In this document: positions 35,162 through 43,611 of the stretch, one piece after another
Layout of the letters: each line of letters begins with the position of its first letter
How positions within the stretch are numbered: the stretch's first letter is position 1
Origin: an uncultured Pelagibacteraceae bacterium
GTDB lineage: Bacteria; Pseudomonadota; Alphaproteobacteria; Pelagibacterales; Pelagibacteraceae
Length of the DNA stretch: 47,744 nt
NCBI GenBank assembly: GCA_902566315.1
Contig: CACFIL010000008.1
Location: 1 to 47,744 of the forward strand
Direction: 5' to 3'
Translations under genes and position numbers: made by a program
Notes under the pieces: model-generated
Told to the model about the DNA's origin: nothing
Databases searched by the model: none
Seen by the model: the letters and a program-made list of their open reading frames with translations, nothing else

Positions 35162-36316
35162 TTAATTAGAATTAAATTGGATCCATTTACTATTGTTCCT
35201 ACTTGACTTAATCACGTTTTCTATAAACTTCATTCCATCAATTCCATCATCAATTGTAGGATAACAATTATTTGACTTATCATATTCTTGTCTATCAATA
35301 TTAGCTGATAGCTCTTTGTAAACATCACTATAAATATTAGCAAAACCTTCTAAATAACCTTCTGGATGACCCTGAGGAATTCTTGTTACATTTTTAGCTT
35401 CTTCACTCGTGATATTGCTCCCTCTTGTAATGTTTTGAGCAGGACTACCAAATTTAGTATAACTAAGATAATTAGGATCCTCTTGTCTCCACTCAATTCC
35501 AGCGTTTTCTCCATATATTCTTATTTTAAGATTATTTTCATTTCCAACTGCTACTTGGCTTGACCATATTGATCCTTTCGCACCCCCTATAAATCTTAGC
35601 ATTATTTGCGCATTATCATCTACTTTTCTCCCTTCAACAAATGTATGAATATCAGCCGAAATTTCATCTACCTCTAATTCAGTTATAAACCTAATCAAAT
35701 TATAGGCATGAGTTCCAATATCACCTATACAACCACCTGCGCCTGATCTATTGGGATCAGTTCTCCACTCCGCTTGCTTTAATCCACTATCTTCTGCCTT
35801 TGTAGTTAACCAATCTTGAGGATATTCAGCTTGAATAACTCTCAAAGAACCCAAGTCTCCTTTTTGAACTAAGGATCTTGCATGTCGGACCATAGGATAA
35901 CCGGTATAATTATGAGTTAAAGCAAATATTAATTTTTTACTTTCAATTATCTTTTTAAGATCTATTGCTTCCTCACTAGACATACCAATTGGCTTATCGC
36001 AAATAATATGAATCCCTTTTTCTGCAAAGATTTTTGCAATAGGTACATGTAAATGATTTGGTGTTACTATTGAAACTACATCAATACCGTCGGGTCTAAC
36101 AGACTCTTTCTCTGCCATCTCTTGGTAGGTTTTATAGATCCTATCATTTTCTATACCAAGATTTTTTCCAGTTTCTTTTGAATTATCAAAGTCAGATGAA
36201 AATGATCCCGCAACTAATTCATAATACCCATCAAGTCTTAAAGCTATTCTATGGACACTTCCAATAAAAGCATCTTTTCCACCGCCAACCATTCCGATGC
36301 GTATTTTTCTATTCAT
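35162..36316 (-). CDS. Gfo/Idh/MocA-family oxidoreductase
   Basis: A 384-residue NAD(P)-dependent sugar or inositol dehydrogenase. The N-terminal Rossmann loop is GMVGGGKDAFIG, the EKP-equivalent motif reads CDKPIGMS, and GGCIGDIGTHAYNLIRF carries the catalytic Asp/His pair. It overlaps the IolE-like gene by one base, so the two enzymes are made together. Paired Gfo/Idh and IolE-type enzymes often process sugars or glycosides through keto intermediates. The ABC importer transcribed away from them probably supplies the substrate. Confidence 0.9.
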   Translation of the reverse strand: MNRKIRIGMVGGGKDAFIGSVHRIALRLDGYYELVAGSFSSDFDNSKETGKNLGIENDRIYKTYQEMAEKESVRPDGIDVVSIVTPNHLHVPIAKIFAEKGIHIICDKPIGMSSEEAIDLKKIIESKKLIFALTHNYTGYPMVRHARSLVQKGDLGSLRVIQAEYPQDWLTTKAEDSGLKQAEWRTDPNRSGAGGCIGDIGTHAYNLIRFITELEVDEISADIHTFVEGRKVDDNAQIMLRFIGGAKGSIWSSQVAVGNENNLKIRIYGENAGIEWRQEDPNYLSYTKFGSPAQNITRGSNITSEEAKNVTRIPQGHPEGYLEGFANIYSDVYKELSANIDRQEYDKSNNCYPTIDDGIDGMKFIENVIKSSRNNSKWIQFNSN

Positions 36317-37371
36317 TAATTAATGCCAAGCATTTTTTTATTTGCTTCATGGTCAGCTCCGCTACCTGCAAAATCATCAAAAGCTTTTTCTGTTGTATTA
36401 ATAATGTGATTTTTAATGAATTCAGCTCCTTCTCTTGCTCCATCTTCTGGATGTTTAAGACAGCATTCCCATTCAAGAACTGCCCAACCATCATAATCAT
36501 ATGAAGTTAGTTTTGAGAATATGGATTTAAAATCAACTTGTCCATCACCAAGTGATCTAAATCTACCAGCTCTATTAACCCATGACTGAAACCCACCATA
36601 GACACCTTGTTTCCCAGATGGGTTTAACTCAGCATCTTTAACGTGAAACATTTTTATCTTCTCATGATAAATATCAATATGAGCTAAATAATCTAGGTGT
36701 TGCAGAACATAATGACTTGGATCAAAAAGCATATTACATCTTTTATGATTACCTACTCTTTCTAAAAACATCTCAAAAGTTACACCATCATGAAGATCTT
36801 CACCTGGATGTATTTCATAACATAAATCTACTCCATTATGATCAAAGTGATCAAGAATAGGCTTCCATCTTTTTGATAATTCATCAAATGCATTTTCAAT
36901 TAAACCCTCAGGTCTTTGTGGCCAAGGATAAACATAAGGCCAAGCAAGTGCTCCTGAAAAAGTTACATGTTTATCTATTCCTAGACTGTTCGATGCTTTT
37001 GCAGCCATCATCAATTGATTTACAGCCCATTCTTGTCTTGCTTTAGGATTTCCTCTTACTTCAGGCGCAGCAAAACCATCAAAAGCAGAATCATAAGCAG
37101 GATGCACTGCAACAAGTTGACCTTGTAGGTGAGTTGATAATTCTGTAATTTCTAAATTGTGTGATTTAGCAATTCCTTTAATCTCATCACAATAATCTTT
37201 ACTTTCAAATGCTTTTTTTAAATCAATTAATCTACCGTCCCAACTAGGAATTTGTATACCTTTGTAACCGAGAGATGATGCCCATTTACAAATATTATCT
37301 AAAGAATTAAACGGTGCATCTTCGCCTACAAATTGTGCTAGGAAAATTGCAGGACCTTTTATTTTGTTCAT
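36316..37371 (-). CDS. IolE-like sugar phosphate isomerase/epimerase (xylose-isomerase-like TIM barrel)
   Basis: A 351-residue TIM-barrel protein of the AP_endonuc_2 family. Likely metal ligands are in CYEIHPGED, MLFDPSHYVLQH, FHVKDAE and LEWECCLKH. Members isomerise, epimerise or dehydrate sugars and inosose derivatives. It is the first gene of the leftward unit, and its promoter must lie in the 117-base spacer shared with the ABC transporter gene. The exact substrate is unknown. Confidence 0.88.
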   Translation of the reverse strand: MNKIKGPAIFLAQFVGEDAPFNSLDNICKWASSLGYKGIQIPSWDGRLIDLKKAFESKDYCDEIKGIAKSHNLEITELSTHLQGQLVAVHPAYDSAFDGFAAPEVRGNPKARQEWAVNQLMMAAKASNSLGIDKHVTFSGALAWPYVYPWPQRPEGLIENAFDELSKRWKPILDHFDHNGVDLCYEIHPGEDLHDGVTFEMFLERVGNHKRCNMLFDPSHYVLQHLDYLAHIDIYHEKIKMFHVKDAELNPSGKQGVYGGFQSWVNRAGRFRSLGDGQVDFKSIFSKLTSYDYDGWAVLEWECCLKHPEDGAREGAEFIKNHIINTTEKAFDDFAGSGADHEANKKMLGIN

Positions 37372-37453
37372 AATTCCCCTTTCTCTTTAATTTTTTACTT
37401 AAACTATTTTTTACAAAAAAAATACTAGCAGGCACAAGTCTTCTTGGATAGAC

Positions 37454-37467
37454 TATTCTTAAGAATA
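37454..37467. promoter_or_regulatory. Perfect palindrome in the divergent spacer, candidate operator
   Basis: Bases 37454-37467 read TATTCTTAAGAATA, a perfect 14-base palindrome 21 bases upstream of the binding-protein ATG and 82 bases from the IolE-like start. Its position suits a repressor controlling one or both divergent units. No local regulator gene is present, and AT-rich DNA makes chance palindromes possible. Confidence 0.4.
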
Positions 37468-37488
37468 ATTAAACTAATAGGAGATAAA

Positions 37489-38793
37489 ATGAAAAAAATA
37501 ATGATTTTATTGTTTGTTTCTCTATTTGCTTTTTCTGCAAATTCAAATGCTAAGTCAATCACATTAGGATGGGCCGCTTGGGACCCTGCTAATGCTTTAC
37601 AAGAACTTACTAAAGAGTTTACAGCAGAGACAGGAATAGATGTCAACTTCGAATTCGTGCCATGGCCAAATTTTGCAGATCGTATGTTGAACGAACTTAA
37701 CAACAAAGGTAAAACTTTTGACTTGTTAATCGGTGACTCACAATGGATTGGTGCTGGTGCAGTATATGGACACTACGTAAAGCTGAATGACTTCTTTAAT
37801 AAGGAAGGTATTTCAATGAATGATTTCTCACCTGCAACAGTTTATGCATATTCAACTTGGCCTAAAGGAAGTGAAAACTATTATGCATTACCAGCTATGG
37901 GAGATGCATTAGCATGGGCTTATAGAAAAGACTGGTTTGATAGACCTGAGCTTAAATCTGAATTCAAAAAGAAACATGGTTATGATTTAGGTGTACCTGC
38001 TAGTTGGGATCAGCTATATGACATGTGTACTTTTTTCCAAGGAAGAGAAATTGATGGTCAAAAAAGATACGGTGCTGCTATAAATACAGAGCGTGGATCT
38101 GAAGGTATTACAATGGGTGTAACTGCTGCTATGTATGCATGGGGTATGGAGTATGAAAATCCAAACAAACCATACGATATGGAAGGTTATTTCAATTCTC
38201 CGCAAGCAGTAGAAGCTGTAGAGTTCTATAGAAAATTATATGAGGGCTGTGCTCCTCCAGGACACTCTGATGCTTATATGGTAGCAAACTTAGATGCATA
38301 TAAATCAGGACAAGTAGCATTCCAAATGAACTGGTATGCTTTTTGGCCAGGTGTTTCTAAAGAAGATAGCGACGGAAGAGTTAGTGGTTTCTTTGCAAAT
38401 CCAAAACAAAACGTAGCTGCTGCAACATTAGGTGGACAAGGTATATCTGTTGTTAAATATTCAGATAAACAAGATCTTGCATTAGAATATATTAAATGGT
38501 TTGCAAGACCAGATGTACAGCAAAAATGGTGGGATTTAGGCGGATATTCATGTCATAATGATGTATTAAATTCACCATCGTTCCCTACATCTACAGTTTA
38601 TGCACAAGGTTTCTTAGACTCAATGGGAATTGTCAAAGATTTTTGGCAAGAACCAACATTTGTTGAGTTAATGTTACCTATGCAGGAAGCTATTCATGAT
38701 TACGTTGTTAATGGAAAAGGAACTGCTAAAGGCGCTCTAGATAAAATTATCGAAGAGTGGGTTGAAGTATTTGAAGCAGACGGAAAACTTTAA
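37489..38793 (+). CDS. Periplasmic sugar/polyol-binding protein of an ABC importer
   Basis: A 434-residue family-1 solute-binding protein with a signal peptide (IMILLFVSLFAFSANSNA, cut before KSITLGWAAWDP). It has EFTAETGIDVNFEFVPWPNF and a long hinge region rich in aromatic residues for carbohydrate stacking. I chose the ATG at 37489, which has a good Shine-Dalgarno (AGGAGA); a start at 37444 would precede the signal peptide by 15 residues. It is followed by a stem-loop and then the permease genes. The ligand is probably a sugar or polyol. Confidence 0.9.
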   Translation: MKKIMILLFVSLFAFSANSNAKSITLGWAAWDPANALQELTKEFTAETGIDVNFEFVPWPNFADRMLNELNNKGKTFDLLIGDSQWIGAGAVYGHYVKLNDFFNKEGISMNDFSPATVYAYSTWPKGSENYYALPAMGDALAWAYRKDWFDRPELKSEFKKKHGYDLGVPASWDQLYDMCTFFQGREIDGQKRYGAAINTERGSEGITMGVTAAMYAWGMEYENPNKPYDMEGYFNSPQAVEAVEFYRKLYEGCAPPGHSDAYMVANLDAYKSGQVAFQMNWYAFWPGVSKEDSDGRVSGFFANPKQNVAAATLGGQGISVVKYSDKQDLALEYIKWFARPDVQQKWWDLGGYSCHNDVLNSPSFPTSTVYAQGFLDSMGIVKDFWQEPTFVELMLPMQEAIHDYVVNGKGTAKGALDKIIEEWVEVFEADGKL

Positions 38794-38812
38794 CATTAAT
38801 ATTTAAAAATAT

Positions 38813-38849
38813 AAAAAAAAAGGGGGGGGTAATATCTCCCCTTTTTTTT
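38813..38849 (+). terminator. Stem-loop with T-tract between binding protein and permeases
   Basis: A run of A followed by Gs (38813-38829) pairs with CCCC plus eight Ts (38838-38849), giving a hairpin with a T-tract, the classical shape of an intrinsic terminator. It lies 19 bases after the binding-protein stop and 11 bases before the first permease. It would let most transcripts end after the binding protein while a fraction read through to the membrane genes. Confidence 0.75.
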
Positions 38850-38860
38850 AAAAAAATCAT

Positions 38861-39760
38861 ATGAGCGTTAAAAAAAAATTTAAAGGACTTTCTGATAAGG
38901 CTGTAGCATGGCTTTTCATTGGGCCATCTGTCTTTCTTTTATTGGCGATAAATATTTATCCTTTGATTTATGCAATCAGAATGTCTTTTACAAATTTTTA
39001 CGCAAATAAAATTGGGAGAGAACCACAGTTTGTTGGTTTAAAAAATTATATAAAGGTTCTCAATAAAGAAGCCATATGGGAAAAAATGCAGGTTACTGCA
39101 AACTTTATGTTTTGGACTTTATTACTTCAGGCAGTAATAGGATTAGGTTTAGCTTTATTATTAAACAGGAAATTTAAAGGTAATGAATTATTAACCACAC
39201 TAATAGTATTACCAATGATGTTATCGCCTGCTGTTGTAGGTGTTTTTTGGACTTATCTTTATAATCCTCAAGTAGGTTTATTTAATTATGTAGTAAACTT
39301 TTTTTACGATTTCGGAAGTTTTGATATGATTGGTTCAAGTGAACTCGCACCTTGGTCGATAGTTATAGTTGATACTTGGATGTGGACACCTTTTACAATG
39401 TTGATTTGTTTAGCCGGTCTAAGATCAGTTCCAAATTATTTATATGAGGCTGCTGAAGTTGATAGAGCTAGTAAATGGCAACAATTTATATACATCACAC
39501 TACCATCTGTATTACCATTTTTATTATTGGCTTTGTTATTTAGAGGGATTGAGAATTTCAAAATGTTCGACATGGTCGTTGAACTTACATCTGGTGGCCC
39601 TGGTTCAGCTACAGAGCTCGCCTCAATCAATTTAAAAAGAGAAGCATTTGAAAAATGGAAAACTGGTTACAGTTCAGCTTTTGCTGTCATTTTATTTGTA
39701 ACTATTTTTGGTTTTGGAAATGTATATGTAAAAGTAATGAATAAAATAAAGGAACGCTGA
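38861..39760 (+). CDS. Sugar ABC transporter permease 1 (MalF/UgpA type)
   Basis: A 299-residue inner-membrane protein with six hydrophobic helices, starting with AWLFIGPSVFLLLAINIYPL. The EAA loop reads YEAAEVDRASKWQQFIYITLP. It forms the channel with the second permease, whose start it overlaps by one base (TGATG). It lies directly after the stem-loop that follows the binding-protein gene. Confidence 0.93.
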   Translation: MSVKKKFKGLSDKAVAWLFIGPSVFLLLAINIYPLIYAIRMSFTNFYANKIGREPQFVGLKNYIKVLNKEAIWEKMQVTANFMFWTLLLQAVIGLGLALLLNRKFKGNELLTTLIVLPMMLSPAVVGVFWTYLYNPQVGLFNYVVNFFYDFGSFDMIGSSELAPWSIVIVDTWMWTPFTMLICLAGLRSVPNYLYEAAEVDRASKWQQFIYITLPSVLPFLLLALLFRGIENFKMFDMVVELTSGGPGSATELASINLKREAFEKWKTGYSSAFAVILFVTIFGFGNVYVKVMNKIKER

Positions 39761-40704
39761 TGGATACATCCAGATCATATTTAGAACCTTCATCGTTTTC
39801 AAAGAAACTTGCTGCAACAATTATTATTGTTTACACAGTAATAACATTGATACCTATTTCTTGGATGGTAATGACAAGTTTTAAGAATGTTAATAGTGCA
39901 ATTTCTTATCCACCTGAAGTACTGTTTGAACCATCTTTAGAAGGATATGTTAACTTGTTCACTAATAGATCAAGGCAATCTCAGGAATATCTTGACTCTT
40001 TGCCAGCTCCAGAAACTTGGTATGAAGAATTAGTTAGAAGTAGAGAAATGGTCATAACGGGGCCATCAAAATTTTTAGGTAGATACTCAAATTCAATGAT
40101 AATTGGCTTTGGGTCAACTTTTGCATCCGTATTTTTGGGTGCATTAGCGGCGTATGCTTTCTCGAGATTTAGAGTTCCATTAAAAGATGATTTATTATTT
40201 TTTATTCTTTCTACCAGGATGTTTCCACCAATAGCGGTGGCTGTTCCAATATTCATTATGTATAGAAAATTAGGATTAGGGGATACTCACCTTGGAATGA
40301 TCATATTATATACAGTCGTAAATTTAAGTTTAGCAGTATGGCTATTGAAAGGATTTATGGATGAAATTCCTAAAGAATACGAAGAAGCAGCTATGATTGA
40401 TGGATATTCTAGACTTCAAGCGTTCTTTAAAGTTGTTCTTCCACAAGCGATGACCGGTATTGCTGCAACAGCAATCTTTTGCATGATTTTTTCATGGAAC
40501 GAATATGCATTTGCTGTTCTCCTCACTCAATTTAACGCACAAACAGCTCCACCATTTATCCCGACAATTATAGGAGAAGGAGGTTTAGATTGGCCTGCGA
40601 TTGGGGCTGGTACAACTTTATTTTTATTACCAGTGATGATTTTTACAATTATTTTAAGAAAACACCTTTTGAGAGGTATTACTTTTGGAGCAGTGAGAAA
40701 ATAA
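39760..40704 (+). CDS. Sugar ABC transporter permease 2 (MalG/UgpE type)
   Basis: A 314-residue inner-membrane protein of the binding-protein-dependent permease family. It has an N-terminal helix (IIIVYTVITLIPISWMVMTSF), a long periplasmic insertion around residues 50-100 and the EAA loop YEEAAMIDGYSRLQAFFKVV. Such an insertion is seen in polyol/mannitol-type systems as I recall. It overlaps the flanking genes by one base on each side. Confidence 0.93.
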   Translation: MDTSRSYLEPSSFSKKLAATIIIVYTVITLIPISWMVMTSFKNVNSAISYPPEVLFEPSLEGYVNLFTNRSRQSQEYLDSLPAPETWYEELVRSREMVITGPSKFLGRYSNSMIIGFGSTFASVFLGALAAYAFSRFRVPLKDDLLFFILSTRMFPPIAVAVPIFIMYRKLGLGDTHLGMIILYTVVNLSLAVWLLKGFMDEIPKEYEEAAMIDGYSRLQAFFKVVLPQAMTGIAATAIFCMIFSWNEYAFAVLLTQFNAQTAPPFIPTIIGEGGLDWPAIGAGTTLFLLPVMIFTIILRKHLLRGITFGAVRK

Positions 40705-40895
40705 TGCAAGAGGAAAAATCATTAATGAGAAAAATATTTAGAAGAGTTTACTGGGAAAATTTTTCTACAGTATTAATTTTATTAGGAGTTTTCATGTTGT
40801 TGCAACCATTTGCAATGTGGATGTATACTTACTCATTTATTGTAATTTTAGTTGGAACTATAGGTTTCATAATCACAAGTCACTTTCCGGATTAA
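40704..40895 (+). CDS. Small membrane protein of the ABC operon (possibly DUF2160-like)
   Basis: A 63-residue protein overlapping the permease stop by one base and ending one base before the ATPase gene. After a basic N-terminus (MRKIFRRVYWENF) it has two hydrophobic helices, TVLILLGVFMLLQPFAMWM and the SFIVILVGTIGFIIT segment. A small DUF2160 membrane protein occupies a similar place in the rhizobial glycerol importer (GlpSTPQV), but this one is shorter and I could not confirm homology. It may be an accessory subunit of the transporter. Confidence 0.7.
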   Translation: MQEEKSLMRKIFRRVYWENFSTVLILLGVFMLLQPFAMWMYTYSFIVILVGTIGFIITSHFPD

Positions 40896-40896
40896 T

Positions 40897-41979
40897 ATGT
40901 CTAAAATTAAAATAGTAAATTTACAAAAATCATTTGGAGATTTCACTGCAGTTAAAAATTCTAATTTAACAATTAATGATAAAGAGTTTTTTGTTTTGCT
41001 TGGCCCATCTGGATGTGGAAAAACAACAACTCTAAGAATGATTGCTGGATTAGAATTACCAACATCAGGAGAAATTTATTTAGGAGATGAAGAAGTTGGA
41101 ATGTTAAGAGCATCTGAGAGAGATATTGCCTTCGTTTTTCAATTGTTTGCCCTCTATCCACATATGAATGTAAAAAATAACCTATCTTTTCCCCTTAAAA
41201 TGCAAGGTTATAGTAGAAGTGAAATTAAAACTAGAGTTGAAGAAGCAGCAAAACTTTTAAGAATTGATCATATTTTAAACTCCAACATTTCTTCTTTATC
41301 GGGTGGAGATAGACAACGTGTAGCTCTTGGTAGAGCTTTAGTGAGAAGACCAAAAGCATTTTTAATGGATGAGCCTTTAGGTACTTTGGATGCAGAATTT
41401 AGAGAATTAATGTGTTTAGAACTTAAGAAATTACACATCGATATTGGCGCTACCACTGTTTATGTAACACACGATCAACTAGAGGCAATGTCATTAGCTG
41501 ATCGTATTGCCGTAATGGATGGTGGCGAAATTTTACAAGCTGATGAACCTTCAGTAATTTACAATAAACCTGCTACCAAATTTGTAGCATCATTTATTGG
41601 CTCCCCTGGAATGAATTTTATAAGTATTGATCAAGGTATTTCCAATGAACAGTCGACTTTAAATATAGAAGGAACAAATTTTAATATACCTAAACAGTAT
41701 GAGATATCAAAAGGCAAAAAAAACTCATTTGGTATTCGTCCTGAAAATTTATCTCTTACTAACGAAGGTGGTCTTAAAGGTTCAGTATTTGGAGTTGAAT
41801 ATTTAGGCTCAAGAAAAATCGTAACTGTTAAAACTAATTTTGGAGAAATCAAAGTAAAAACTGATATTTCAACAACTGTTAAAATCAATGAAAACGTTCA
41901 ATTAAAACCCTCAAATGATAACATAATTATTTTTGATGGTGAGACTGACAAATCTCTTAAAAGTGAGTTTATGAATTAA
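40897..41979 (+). CDS. Sugar ABC transporter ATP-binding protein 1
   Basis: A 360-residue MalK/UgpC-type ATPase. It has Walker A GPSGCGKTT, Q-loop FVFQLFALYPH, the signature LSGGDRQR at residues 134-141 (Asp in place of the usual Gln), Walker B AFLMDEP, H-loop VTHDQ and a C-terminal TOBE domain. A second full ATPase follows with a one-base overlap, so the importer probably has a heterodimeric ATPase pair like the glycerol GlpS/GlpT system. Confidence 0.93.
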   Translation: MSKIKIVNLQKSFGDFTAVKNSNLTINDKEFFVLLGPSGCGKTTTLRMIAGLELPTSGEIYLGDEEVGMLRASERDIAFVFQLFALYPHMNVKNNLSFPLKMQGYSRSEIKTRVEEAAKLLRIDHILNSNISSLSGGDRQRVALGRALVRRPKAFLMDEPLGTLDAEFRELMCLELKKLHIDIGATTVYVTHDQLEAMSLADRIAVMDGGEILQADEPSVIYNKPATKFVASFIGSPGMNFISIDQGISNEQSTLNIEGTNFNIPKQYEISKGKKNSFGIRPENLSLTNEGGLKGSVFGVEYLGSRKIVTVKTNFGEIKVKTDISTTVKINENVQLKPSNDNIIIFDGETDKSLKSEFMN

Positions 41980-42986
41980 TGGCAAAAATAGAATTAAAAA
42001 ATTTATCTAAAACCTATAATAAAAAAATTGAGGCCTTACATAATATAAATTTTACTATTGAGGATGGTCAGTTTTTTGTTTTATTAGGTCCTTCTGGCGC
42101 TGGAAAAACTACTACATTAAGATGTATTGCTGGATTAGAGAAAATAGATAATGGAAGTATTCTATTTAACGATGAGTCCGTAACCGAAGATCAACCAGCA
42201 TCAAGAGATGTTTGTTTTGTGTTTCAACAATATTCTTTATATCCTCACTATAGTGTTTATGAAAATTTAGCATTCCCTTTAAGATCTCCAATGAGAAAAT
42301 TACCTGAGGATGAAATTAAAACTAAGGTTGAGAATATTGCAAGTATGTTAAAGATTTCAAATAAGCTAAATAATAAAGCTACACAATTATCTGGTGGTGA
42401 GATGCAAAGAGTTGCAATTGGACGTGCGCTAGTTCGTGAGCCAAATTTATACTTGATGGATGAACCGTTATCCTCTCTAGATGCTAAATTAAGAGAGAGT
42501 TTAAGGGTTGAATTAAAAAACATTCAAACCAATCTGAATGCAACAATACTTTATGTTACACATGATCAAGCAGAAGCCACTACTTTAGCAGATAAAATTG
42601 GAGTTTTAAAAGAGGGCCATTTAGTGCAAATAGGTACTCCTGAAGAGATATATGAAAATCCAAATTCTATATATGTTTCGCAAAGATTGGGTTCGCCAAA
42701 AATCAATATTCTCCCTGGAAACTTACTTGGAATGGATGATGTACCTACTTTTGGTATAAGACCTGAGAATATTACAATAGGAAATGGTAACCACTCAGCC
42801 AAAATTATCTCAATTGAAAATCTAGGCTCTGAAACAGTAGTTGCTTTAAATTTTAAAGATCAAGAAATACTTGTGTCAATTCAAGGTAACTATAAATCAC
42901 CAATAAATGAGACAATTAATTTTGACATGAATAATGAAAAAGTTTTAAGATTTGACCAAGAAGGAAATAGAATTTATGAGCGTTAG
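41979..42986 (+). CDS. Sugar ABC transporter ATP-binding protein 2
   Basis: A 335-residue MalK/UgpC-type ATPase with Walker A GPSGAGKTT, Q-loop FVFQQYSLYPHY, signature LSGGEMQR, Walker B LYLMDEP and H-loop VTHDQ, and a TOBE-like tail. It partners the preceding ATPase. Its 3' end overlaps the dhaL start by 11 bases, tying import to the kinase genes. Confidence 0.93.
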   Translation: MAKIELKNLSKTYNKKIEALHNINFTIEDGQFFVLLGPSGAGKTTTLRCIAGLEKIDNGSILFNDESVTEDQPASRDVCFVFQQYSLYPHYSVYENLAFPLRSPMRKLPEDEIKTKVENIASMLKISNKLNNKATQLSGGEMQRVAIGRALVREPNLYLMDEPLSSLDAKLRESLRVELKNIQTNLNATILYVTHDQAEATTLADKIGVLKEGHLVQIGTPEEIYENPNSIYVSQRLGSPKINILPGNLLGMDDVPTFGIRPENITIGNGNHSAKIISIENLGSETVVALNFKDQEILVSIQGNYKSPINETINFDMNNEKVLRFDQEGNRIYER

Positions 42987-43602
42987 TTTTTTAATTTCTC
43001 AAGCAAAAAGTATCCAAAAAGTTATAGATGAAAATTCTGCAGAGATAGAGGTTCTTGATCAAAAAATTGGAGACGGAGATCATATTTTTAACATTCAAAG
43101 AGGTTTGAAGTTAGTTGTTGAACTTGAAGACGCTATTAAAGATTTACCATTAGCCAAAGCTTTAAATATGATAGCAATGAAAGTCCTGTCAGGTATTGGT
43201 GGATCATCGGGAGCATTATTTGGAACTTTTTTTATGACTATGGCTAAATCTTCTGATTTAGATAAAGATGTTGATTTTAATAAAGCATGTGAAATGATTA
43301 TTAGTGGAATTAAAGCCATGAAAGAAAGAGGAAAAGCTGATGTTGGAGAAAAAACTATGATGGATGTTTTATTACCAGTTTCAGAAAAACTAAACGAATT
43401 AAAAAATAATGGTGAATTTAAAACAGGTTTAAATGAAGTAATAAAAATTGCTGAAGAAAGAATGTTATCTACAAAAGATATGTTGGCTACAAAAGGTAGA
43501 GCCTCTTTTTTAGGTGAACGTGCAAAAGGACATATAGATCCTGGAGCTCGTTCTTCTCAGCTTATAATCGATACAATTTGTAAATCAGTAATAAATAATT
43601 AG
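42976..43602 (+). CDS. dhaL: Dihydroxyacetone kinase-type subunit L (ADP/ATP-binding)
   Basis: A 208-residue DhaL. The nucleotide/Mg motif IGDGDHIFNIQRG is near the N-terminus, with IGGSSGALFGTFF and KADVGEKTMMDVL later, and GRASFLGERAKGHIDPGA near the end. I chose the ATG at 42976; an upstream start at 42952 would add residues that overlap the ATPase gene further. DhaL normally works with DhaK and, in PTS-dependent systems, DhaM, which is not found here. The enzyme may therefore use ATP directly. Confidence 0.92.
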   Translation: MSVSFLISQAKSIQKVIDENSAEIEVLDQKIGDGDHIFNIQRGLKLVVELEDAIKDLPLAKALNMIAMKVLSGIGGSSGALFGTFFMTMAKSSDLDKDVDFNKACEMIISGIKAMKERGKADVGEKTMMDVLLPVSEKLNELKNNGEFKTGLNEVIKIAEERMLSTKDMLATKGRASFLGERAKGHIDPGARSSQLIIDTICKSVINN

Positions 43603-43611
43603 GAGGGAAAA

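Noticed and set aside
37444..37488. Upstream start for the sugar-binding protein
   Set aside because: The ATG at 37489 has a good ribosome-binding site and begins the signal peptide.
39981..40256. Minus-strand open frame of 91 codons inside permease 2
   Set aside because: Antisense shadow of a clear membrane protein gene.
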